From the NCBI GenBank assembly GCA_943737045.1, contig CALSFV010000249.1:682001-746000 (forward strand): a DNA stretch of 64,000 bases. Reading direction: 5' to 3'. The stretch comes from Parapristionchus giblindavisi. Lineage: Eukaryota; Nematoda; Chromadorea; Rhabditida; Diplogasteridae. Under the pieces are notes generated by a model. The model was not told the origin of the DNA, did no database searches, and saw nothing but the letters and a program-made list of their open reading frames with translations. Shown piece by piece: positions 47,801 through 57,400 of this stretch (its first letter is position 1; every line of letters begins with the position of its first letter). The translations under genes were made by a program, and so were the position numbers.

Positions 47801-47989
47801 TGATGAAGTGAGGGTTCTTTATCCTCTTTTCCCATAGGCTAGAAACCGAAGAAGTTCCAAACGCTGTTCGTTACCTTTTTGCACTGGTGTCTTCTGCGAA
47901 ACAACATTACCCAAATCATTGAAGTTCAGAATTCCATCACGATGATAGCACTCTTCACACGGACACCAATCAGCTTTACTATCCGGCAT
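43283..47989 (-). CDS. Unrecognised Cys/His-rich acidic protein, tandem copy B
   Basis: Paralogue of copy A with the same exon order on the - strand. First exon 47875-47989 (MPDSKADWCPCEECY), second 47486-47540. It keeps the Cys/His module: a KCTKC-type pair (exon about 46806-46898), CCDGC with HPTCF (about 46630-46718), CQCPTDGC (about 46455-46540), then the Lys-rich exon (about 45890-46025), ALPLEKTEDAIMNKYTV (about 45358-45452), the disordered exon with VFIPGVTVLGPRGG (to 45257), and DMYRLLDNYI with FTCECES. The last exon found ends in IRKLGGK-TAA at 43283; the terminal exon of copy A (SEVSLNNQDPCFPPK...) has no counterpart, and MITE-like sequence occupies that place. It has one Pro-rich exon where A has two. 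No frame break was seen, so it may be functional. Family and function unknown. Confidence 0.75.
43881..44162. mobile_element. TIR element with TAA duplication
   Basis: Inverted ends TGTGGTGTTACATTTTCAAA and their complement, flanked by TAA on both sides. The interior is a longer imperfect palindrome (GTGTTTTCGG.. / AAGGGTTTTCCGC). A 3-bp TAA duplication is typical of PIF/Harbinger-type elements. Intron of copy B. Confidence 0.75.
44168..44516. mobile_element. Second GC-rich CCCCGCGGGGC element
   Basis: Begins CTCCGGAAATTTTTCCCCGC and ends GCGGGGAAATTTCCAGA. The interior alternates GTGCCCCGCGAG- and CGCGGGGCACACCG-type blocks. It is a diverged relative of 41555-42015, here inside an intron of copy B. 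Confidence 0.75.
46073..46455. mobile_element. ACTTAAAGTCTACTT-family MITE split by a second MITE
   Basis: Outer ends GTCTGGTGTTTTAAAACG and TTTTGAAATACCAGAGC. The core ATTTGACGAAATGCATTACA is broken by the insertion at 46151-46353. It abuts the donor of the CQCPTDGC exon of copy B. Confidence 0.85.
46151..46353. mobile_element. MITE with CATAGGTCGAA termini and perfect 8-bp duplication
   Basis: Ends CATAGGTCGAA and TTCGACCTATG; flanks ATGCATTA at 46143-46150 and 46354-46361 are identical. Interior repeats AAACCTGACCGCATTTTGAG. The 8-bp duplication suggests a hAT-type or similar transposase in trans. Same family as 22119-22300; a one-ended remnant is near 13232. Confidence 0.9.
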
Positions 47990-49060
47990 CTCAAATATAC
48001 TTAACCAAGATATTGTATATCATAATATAAAAAATTCTAGTGAATATAGAGGAGTGAGAGAAGCAACACGTGCATAGTCAAGTCAGTTGTTAACGATTAG
48101 AAATATAAATAGCGATAAAAAAAAACAAAGGAAGAGAAGCAAACAACGATAGATCTTACAGCTCAAAAAGTGCGCTGTAAGTCAATCGATATAAATGAAC
48201 TGAATACCGTATGACTAGGCGGAATTAGCAGCACATCGGAACGATTTAACTTTATATTCAAAATATAAATTATTGAGAACTCATTATGTTTTTTCCTGGC
48301 CTTGAGTAATCTCCTGATCAGATCTTGATTTCTCCTGATCTGACTTTGATCGAATTACCTGAGTAAATAGAAATCGAAACCAATAACAAAGAAAATAATA
48401 ATAAAAAATATTCTTCAGTTCGTTTCCTATAGGAAACTATAGTTGATTAAATAGTGATAGCTTGTGGAACTAGGGGTTGTCAACAGAACAGAGAAAATTA
48501 AATCATACACTTTATAATATGAAGCACAATGGGTATGGCGTTTTTTACCGGCCTCACCTCCTTCTCGCCAAGGCGGAGATACGAAGTCACAGTACATCTT
48601 CGAAAACTAGCTTCTTTAGCTTGAACTTCGCACATTGATTAATTGATCACATTGAATTTTTAAAATGTGTGTCTTTCTATTAAACCGCCCTGTCCTTCCT
48701 CTCATCAGATGTTGTCTGTGAGTAATAAAACATGCAATGATAGCAAAATTTAAATATTACAAATTACTTTATTTCATTAATCTTCTTAAATTTAAAGTGT
48801 CATTATAATGTAAAGAGGTGACGCGCTACGTACAATAAGCCTCAAAGGAAATGAGAGAATCGCACAGTAGGGGATTGGATCAGCATCAAACGAAGAACAA
48901 CGACGGACTGATGGACAGGGGGAACAGGGACCGCAAGGAAATATCGAGATCAAAGTGAAGAGAGGAGTACAAGCCTCGTGGGGAACTAAAGTCACATTAA
49001 CTTTTGGATAAGATTAAAGATAGATGTGAGAAATGTGAAAAAATACAGGGAATACATTAT
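47990..49060. other. Spacer upstream of copy B and downstream of HSP90
   Basis: Contains the duplicated promoter-region block at about 48521-48590 and the HSP90 3' UTR side. TCTCCTGATC repeats at about 48308-48345. No supported gene. Confidence 0.5.
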
Positions 49061-52000
49061 TTAATCGACTTCCTCCATTCTGCTGGCGTCTTCGGCGGCT
49101 CCTTCAACCTTTGCGGCTTCAGGGGCGAGCCCGCTGCCGGAGGGAAGGTTCTCCTCTTCCTCATCCTCGTTGATGTCAAGACCGAGCTTGATCATTCTGT
49201 AGATGCGGGAAGCGTGTTGTTCGGGGGCCTCGAGGGTGAATCCGGAGGAAAGGAGGGCAGTCTCGAAGAGAAGGTTGACGAGGTCCTTGACGGTCTTGTC
49301 GTTCTTATCGGCCTCAACACGATCGGCAAGAGTCCTGGAAAAGAAAGAGTTATTAAATGTTAGATCGTCATTTGAGAATATTTATTAACAGAAAGAGGGT
49401 CGAGCTACTTACTTGACGATAGGGTGATCGGGGTTGATCTCGAGGTGCTTCTTGGCAGCCATGTATCCCATGGTGGAGGAGTCACGGAGAGCCTGAGCCT
49501 TCATGATACGCTCCATGTTGGCGGACCATCCATACTCGGAGGTGACGATACAGCAAGGAGAGCTGACGAGTCGCTCGGAAACGACAACCTGAAGAGAATA
49601 AATAAAGAACAGCTCCATAGGAGTTGGTAAAACTTACAAGGGAATCCCCTGAGGCCACAATCACCGATCAGGTCCAAATTTTTACTGGAGGTACACTTCA
49701 TATAGGGATGATGTTTGGCGGTATCAGAAATTGCTTAGCTCTTCTTTGAAATTTTAAAATTAATTTAAAAATCAACAAAAAACATCGTGAACACCTTCAA
49801 AACCGATTTTTAGCAATCAAATTTGCATATGTGACTTTTTCACTCTGATTACGATGTTATGGTGTCATTTCTGATAAAGATGTGCACGCTGTAAATTTTA
49901 TTGTCAATTTTTAAAAATAATTTTAAAATTTCAAAGAAGAGCTAAGCAATTTCTGATACCGCCAAACATCATCCCTATATGAAGTGTACCTCCAGTAAAA
50001 AATTGAACCTGATCGGTGAGTGTGGCCTCAGGGGATTCCCTTGTTAGCAGGAAAGAAGCAAAATGCTCACCTTCTCAACCTTCTTCTCGAGGATATCCTT
50101 GATGGTCTTGCAGAGGTTCTCGAACTTGACCTTGTCCTCCTCGAACTTCTTCTTCTGTTCATCAGAAGTAGGAAGCTCAAGACCCTCCTTGGTTACGGAT
50201 ACGAGCTTCTTTCCGTCGTACTCCTTGAGCTGCTGGACGCAGTACTCATCGATGGGGTCGGTCATGTAGAGGACCTGCAAAGAATCAATTAATAAAGATA
50301 CAGAAACATTAACTAAAGACGGTAGAATATTAAACAAACCTCGAATCCTCCCTTGCGGACACGCTCAACGAAGGCAGAGTTGGCGACGTTCTCCTTGGAC
50401 TCTCCAGTGATGTAGTAGATCTGGGTCTGGTTCTCCTTCATGCGAGATACGTAGTCCTTGAGGGAGGTGGTCTCCTCGCCAGAGGTGGATGAGGAGTAAC
50501 GGAGGAACTCGGCGAGCTTCTTGCGGTTGGTAGAGTCCTCGTGGATACCGAGCTTGAGGTTCTTTCCAAACTGCTCGTAGAACTTCTTGAAGTTGTCCTT
50601 ATCCTCAGCGATCTCGTCGAAGAGCTCAACGCACTTCTTGACGAGGTTCTTGCGGATGACCTTGAGGATCTTGCTCTGCTGGAGCATTTCACGAGAAATG
50701 TTGAGGGGAAGGTCCTCAGAGTCGACGACTCCCTTGACGAAGTTGAGGTACTCGGGCATCAGCTCATCACAGTTCTCCATGATGAAGACACGACGAACGT
50801 AGAGCTGCAAAGATTTATTTATCAACCTTTCCAGTAAAAAAAACAAATTCGAAACATTTTTTAATGAAATATTCTATTACCTTGATGGAGTTCTTGGTCT
50901 TCTTGTTCTCAAAGAGATCGAAGGGAGCTCTCTGGGGCACGAAGAGAAGGGCGCGGAACTCGAGTTGTCCCTCAACGGAGAAGTGCTTGACAGCGAGGTG
51001 GTCTTCCCAGTCGTTGGAGAGTGACTTGTAGAATTCGGCGTACTCCTCGTTGGAGATATCGTCGGGGTTACGGGTCCAGATGGGCTTGGTCTTGTTGAGC
51101 TCCTCATCCTCGGTGTACTTCTCCTTGATCTTCTTAGTCTTCTTCTTATCCTCCTTCTTGTCGGCATCCTCATCCTCTCCGACGTTCTCAACCTCTCCCT
51201 CCTTCTTCTCCTCCTCGGGCTCAGCCTCGTCATCCTCAACTTCCTTCTCACGCTCCTTCTCGACGAGAAGCTTGATGGGGTAACCAATGAACTGTGAGTG
51301 CTTCTTGACGATCTCCTTGATGCGGCGCTCCTCGAGGTACTCAACTTGGTCTTCCTTGATGTGCATGGTAATCTTGGTACCACGGGTCATCTCGGGGTCA
51401 TTGACGGCTCTGCAATATAAATAATTAATTACACCCTCCATGATGCCCACATTCGCTGTCTAATCCAGTAATATATCCCCATCCATTAACCCTTTCATCA
51501 TTAGTTACTATGACAACACACTCCCTACACACGATTCCAGTCTACGCGCACTCAAGTGCAGGGAACAGATGGGCGAGAGTAGATACAGAGTGAGCGAGAA
51601 CTAGATAAGTGCACACACCTGACGACGAAGGATCCTCCGGCGCATGATTCCCACTGGTGGCAGTCATCGTCATTGTTCTTGGAGGTAACAACGACCTTGT
51701 CGGCGACAAGGAAGGCAGAGTAGAATCCTACTCCGAACTGTCCAATCATGGAGATGTCAGCTCCGGCCTGAATTAACACAATTAGGTCAAGTTGTAAGAA
51801 TAAATAAAGTAATTCTAGAGTGGTGAAGAAGAAAACATACCTGGAGGGCCTCCATGAAGGACTTGGTGCCAGACTTGGCGATGGTACCCAAGTTGTTGAC
51901 GAGATCGGCCTTGGTCATACCGATACCGGTATCCATGATGGTAAGGGTCTGCAAACATGAAAAACAATTATGAAATACCAGTTGACTCACGAATTTAGAA

Positions 52001-52406
52001 TTGAATCACATTTTTTTAGAAATACACACCTTTTCCTCCTTGTTGGGAGTGATCTTGATGTAGAGCTCCTTGCCGGAGTCGAGCTCTGAAGGCTCAGTAA
52101 GAGCCTGGTAGCGGATCTTATCAAGAGCATCAGAGGAGTTGGAGATCAATTCTCTGAGGAAAATTTCCTGAAATGATTTACCGGTAAATTATAGTTTCGT
52201 CACGCAGTATCCCAAAGAGTATATCAACGAGACTGAAGAATGGAATAGCATTCTCCAACACTGTGTGCTTCCACGCTTCCCAGGCTACGTATGAGCAAGT
52301 AAAATTAGAAAATATCAACCTTGTTACTGTAGAAAGTGTTGATGATCAAGCTCATCAACTGAGCAATCTCAGCCTGGAAGGCGAAGGTTTCCGCGCTGTC
52401 AGACAT
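49061..52406 (-). CDS. daf-21: Cytosolic HSP90 molecular chaperone
   Basis: ATP-dependent chaperone that matures kinases, receptors and other clients. Nine exons on the - strand: 52320-52406, 52030-52167, 51841-51948, 51619-51767, 50881-51409, 50340-50804, 50071-50274, 49413-49588, 49061-49334; 709 residues, close to the ~702 of nematode HSP90. The GHKL ATPase domain shows [40 protein letters not shown] (ATP-lid region) and [18 protein letters not shown] charged Glu/Lys linker follows (about 225-265). The middle domain has [19 protein letters not shown] with the catalytic-loop arginine. The C-terminus ends in MEEVD, the cytosolic TPR-cochaperone docking motif. Introns are mostly short except one carrying a MITE. 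TTTTCCAG one base before the ATG is a likely trans-splice site. Heat-shock elements lie upstream. Identification is certain; the symbol follows the C. elegans name. Confidence 0.98.
49637..50043. mobile_element. Inverted-repeat MITE with TTA duplication
   Basis: Ends CAAGGGAATCCCCTGAGGCC and complement, arms of about 150 bp (through TGATGTTTGGCGGTATCAGA). TTA flanks both sides, as for PIF/Harbinger-type insertions. The element lies wholly within an HSP90 intron. Confidence 0.88.
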
Positions 52407-52889
52407 TCTGGAAAATTAGGGAGTAATTAATAAATAGAAATGTAAAACTATTCACAAAACACGGAGCATGAATAACTAGTACGAGACAAGGAACCGACTT
52501 CAGTGGGCAATGGCTATGGCTCTAAATACTTCGGACGTTCGAAAATTCGAGAGAGTGCTGATTCAAGCGCGGTGATTGGCTGACGAGGCGAAATGGGCGG
52601 AGCTATGGAAGGATCGGGAAGGCTGCCAAGAATTTGGCACTTTGCCAACTTTCAAATGCACTTGCGGGAAAATTCTAGATTCTCCTTTTTCTATCGATAG
52701 AATTTTCTGGAAAACTGACGAATATTGATTTTTGTTAGAGTTCAAACTACTGATCAAGTCCACCCTCGTTCCTGGCCTCATTGTTAGCCACTTGAGCTCC
52801 TGTTCTGTCTCATTTTGTTATGAACACTGCCTTTTCGAAACGTTTCGAATTATTTAAATAATAAACTTTGTAGTTATTATGCAATTAAG
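52407..52889. promoter_or_regulatory. Divergent promoter region of HSP90 and XAP5 with heat-shock elements
   Basis: Heat-shock factor sites have alternating GAA/TTC units. 52700-52712 is a perfect three-unit element (GAATTTTCTGGAA). 52668-52680 reads GAAAATTCTAGAT and continues TTCTCC, nearly perfect. 52541-52553 reads GAAAATTCGAGAG. They are 135-306 bp upstream of the HSP90 ATG. A TATTTAGA box on the - strand (about 52520-52527) could be the TATA element. The XAP5 ATG is 178 bp to the right of the perfect site. Confidence 0.8.
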
Positions 52890-54400
52890 ATGTCACGTGC
52901 CGATGAAGGTCGGCTTATTCATTTGGCCAAACGAAGGGAACGTGAAAAGGAAGACATTGAACAACAGAAAAGGAAGCTTGAAGACGATTTAGCCAAAACT
53001 TGTGAGTTAATATGTCTTGCATTGTTTCCACTATGCGATATTACATTTGACTTACGTGCCGCCGAAGTAACGACGGAGACGTCCACGTAAATTCTGTAAA
53101 GTGTAGATTTTGAACGTGATTCTGGCATAAAAACACATTTATAACATGTGTCAATTCCCTCCATAATGGTTTTGTGCTTGAAAAAGATCATTGTATTATA
53201 TTATATTGTATCTGCAGTGAACAACCAAATCGAGACGAAGTTCACTGCCAACTATGATGCCCTCGAAGAGACAATCAAGTCTAAGACGATCGGATTGGTT
53301 ACTCTTGATGAAATGAGAGCAAAACAGAAGAGTGCGGTCACTGAACGGTTCGTATTCATTCTTATCAACTTTGTTGTTGAATACACTCATGAGCATTATT
53401 CCTATTATATATTTCTAGTGAAAAGGAAGTTGCTCAAACCGTCGGAGAGTCGAAGAAGTTGGAGAAAAGGACAGGCGACTCGAAAGGGTCCGCCAGTAGT
53501 TCTGTCCCGGTATGTTTATTTGAATTGTTTGCATTTGTGCTACTTGATTGAATGATTGATTTTGTTATTTTAATTTTTTGGTTCATGAACGACAGATCAC
53601 TAATAATACTGAAACTCTCTTTTTATTTGTCTTAAAAGTACTGAGTATGTCCTGTTCCAGAAGCGACCAATGTCATTTGCGTTTGAAGACGAAGAGGACG
53701 AGGATGGTGAGCCGGCATTCGTTCCTAAAAAGGTAAGACATTCTCGAATCTTCTTTGATTCTTTGTTATTAATGCACATATTCTTGTTGAATTAATACAT
53801 AAATCATGAGATACACAAGATTCTGTTCATATTTATTTATTTATTTATTTACTTTTTAATTTGTCCTTTTCAGAGGTTAGGCATGGATCCGTCTGTAGAC
53901 ACAAGTTTTCTGCCTGATAAGGACCGTGAGGAGGAACTAGCAAGGTACTCATTTCAATTCAATATATTTACGTTTTACGATTCTTATTTAGTACAACTGT
54001 ACTTTGTTATCTAAAATCTATTGTTGCTGTTATTATTATATTTAAATATTAATATTAATAAATCGATATTTAAGGAAGAAAGAGCAATTGGCGGCGGAGT
54101 GGCACGCTCAACAAGAACGAGAGAAGAACGAAGAGATAACGGTGTGTGTTGAGAGACGTACTTTACCAAGGTCACAGAGACTGTGGAGTGTACTGTGAAT
54201 AGTGCCATCGTAGGGACTCTGGTAGTGCTTTAGTACGGCATTGAGTGTCGATGGCTGATGAAATGGATTGTATTTAAATTGTTGCAGTTATTGTCACTAG
54301 TAATGTCATCTTTTTAATTTATTTCATCTAGATGAGATCATATTATTGCTATTTTCCTATTGAAATGTTGTGTTTTATGTTTGGGCATATCGAAAAAATA

Positions 54401-54431
<31 letters not shown>

Positions 54432-57400
54432 GTTGTTATTGTTATTATTATTATTCAGGTAGCATACGCGTACTGGGATGGCTCGAGCCACCGCAAGAAC
54501 ATGCGTGTCAAGCGGGGCATGACGATCGCTCAGTTTCTGGCGAAAGCTATTGATGTGAGTATGCTTGGGTCATATTATCACGCTTCACTGCTGTTCAAGT
54601 CATACATGGGCGCCGACATGGGGGTGCCCCCTGTAAAATGAAGACTCTTCGAAAATTTGTGGAATGCCCCTTGTAAAAATGATGTTAAGGTGAAATTTTT
54701 GAGAAAAAAGTGAAGGCCCCCTGTAAAATTAACCATTTTCGTTCGGATGCTCCCCTTTACGAATCGAGCTCCAGGTACCGCGCCCATGTATGGTTCAAGT
54801 ACTCTGGTATTTTAAAAATTAAAGTCTAGTTAAAATACGTCAATGACTTGAAATTTACAAGTCTACTTCAAGTGAAGGAACATTTGAACAAATGCGTTGC
54901 ATTACACATACCACTCGAAGTAGACATACCTCTATCTTGAAGTAGACTTCCAAGTCCACTTAAAGTGAAAATATCCTAGTAACTTGAGCTTTCAACCCTA
55001 TTTAACTGCACATGAACTCATATATACAGTCGCGCCGGAAAGTCAGTGCCAACTTTTTGTTTCTGCTATATATTTTTAACCAAGCGTGCTATGGGGCCGC
55101 TTTCGCGAGTTTTTATGGGAAATTTATCGAGGAATCCGGCCCTGATATTGCCGACTCATGAAATTTTCTCATTATTGCGTAATGATGACGCAATCGAAGT
55201 CCACTTTTTTGAAAAATCATAACTCCGAGGAAAAATTTTTTCCAGCCTACCGTTCTTCTATAAGTTTGAGATCTACGCGTCGGCTACCCAGAAAAAATTT
55301 TTTAGGTTGGTGCGATTTTTTTCAGCCGTAGCGGCCTTGCTGCAAAATGGCGGCTGCAAACTCAGATCTCAGCTCCGAGACATGCTAGAGACTCTGAAAG
55401 TTTGGTCTTGATCGGTCCACAATTGCCTTCAGTACACCAAAAAGTCACTTTTTCAGATGACCTCACTTTGAGGGCCTACAAGTACGTGAGTGATTTTTCT
55501 AAAAATGTGGTTCTTGTGCTAAAATATGCCAAATCCATCCCAGAAGCCATCCTCACACTTTGGTGAAAACACCTTGCTTCGCATCTTCACGGCAAACGAT
55601 AAGCGAGCATGCACTCGTTTCGGAGGCGCACGTCCAGGGGAGGGGAGAGAGGGGAGGGGCGCGCGCACTCACAGTGAGTGTGTGCAGGAAAGACTGATGT
55701 GGCACCGAGGGGCTGCAAGATGGGTTCTCCCAAGCTTGCAGACGTATTCTATGATGGTTTCGGCACATTTTAGCACAATAACCGAAATTTTAGAAAAATC
55801 ACTGTCATAATTGCATGCCTTCAAAGTGAGGTCATCTGAAAAAAGTGACTTTTTGGAGTACTTTATGGTGGCCTAGTGATTTTTTTTTAATTGAAAAGAA
55901 TACATTTTAGAACAAGAATTGAAAAAATTTAGAAAAATCACTAGGACACAAAAAAAGTACACCAAAAAGTCACTTTTTTCAGATGACCTCACTTTAAGGG
56001 CATACAATTATGACAGTGATTTTTCTATAATTTTGGTTCTTGTGCTAAAATGTGCCGAAACCATCATAGAATACGTCTGCAAGCTTGGGAGAACCCATCT
56101 TGCAGCCCCTCGGTGCCACATCAGTCTTTCCTGCACACACTCACTGTGAGTGCGCGCGCCCCTCCCCTCTCTCCCCTCCCCTGGACGTGCGCCTCCGAAA
56201 CGAGTGCATGCTCGCTAATCGTTTGCCGTGAAGATGCGAAGCAAGGTGTTTTCACCAAAGTGTGAGGATGGCTTCTGGGATGGATTTGGCATATTTTAGC
56301 ACAAGAACCACATTTTTAGAAAAATCACTCACGTACTTGTAGGCCCTCAAAGTGAGGTCATCTGAAAAAGTGACTTTTTGGCGTACTGAAGGCAATTGTG
56401 GTCCGATCAGGACCAAACTTTCAGGGATTATTTGGGACATCATAAGGATCATTTTGATCCCAAGAACGAGTCTCTAGCATGTCTTGGAGCTGAGGTCTGA
56501 GTTTGCAGCCGCCATTTTGCAGCAAGGCCGCTGCGGTTGAAAAAAATCGCAGCAACCTAAAAAATTTTTTCTGGGTAGCCGACGCGTAGATCTCAAACAT
56601 ATAGAAGAACGGTAGGCTGGAAAAAATTTTTCCTCGGAGTTATGATTTTTCAAAAAAGTGGACTTCGATTGCGTCATCATTACGCAATAATGAGAAATTT
56701 TCATGAGTCGGCAATATCAGGGCCGGATTCCTCGATAAATTTCCCATAAAAACTCGCGAAAGCGGCCCCATAGCACGCTTGGTTAGAAAAATATAGTAGA
56801 AACAAAAAGTTGGCACTGACTTTCCGGCGCGACTGTACATACTTACGTACTGTTCTTTCGAATATCGATTAATCCATTTGTTGCTTCAGGCGATGAAGAA
56901 GGAGTTCAGCGAGCTCAAGACGATCACTCCCGAAGGACTCATGTTTGTCAAAGAAGACCTGATCATTCCTCACTTCTACACGTAAGCATACATCTTCTTG
57001 TTTAAATGTTGTTACAAATGCTGCAAACTACTTTGACACTGATTTTAATTAGATTGGTACATCGAAAATTGACTTATTTTTTGGCAATTTTCTTTTTGAT
57101 TTCTTTGTTCTTTGAAACGAGAATTGCCTGTGTTACGTCTTGTCTAGTTCTAAATTATCCTTTGAGAGATTGCTAATATGCCGAAATCCTTTCAGTTTCC
57201 AAGATTTCATCGTCTCGAAGAAGATGGGCAAGACCGGGCCTCTGTTCATTTTCGATGCAGTCGCCGAAATTCGAATCAAGCAGGATGCGGCGTTGGATTC
57301 AGGCGAGAGCCATCCATCCAAGGTAATTCTACAAATCATCGTAATTGTAAAATGGGTGTTGCATATTATTGTTATTTAGTTTGTTAGGTAGGCCCTGAAC

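Noticed and set aside
50877..51383. 168-residue - strand Arg/Ser-rich frame and + strand shadows at 49004-51283
   Set aside because: Alternative frames over HSP90 exons.
52919..53191. - strand frame opposite the first XAP5 exon
   Set aside because: Shadow of a well-conserved exon on the + strand.
55553..56265. Identical 71-residue frames on opposite strands
   Set aside because: They arise from the two arms of the foldback and show no protein homology that I recognise.
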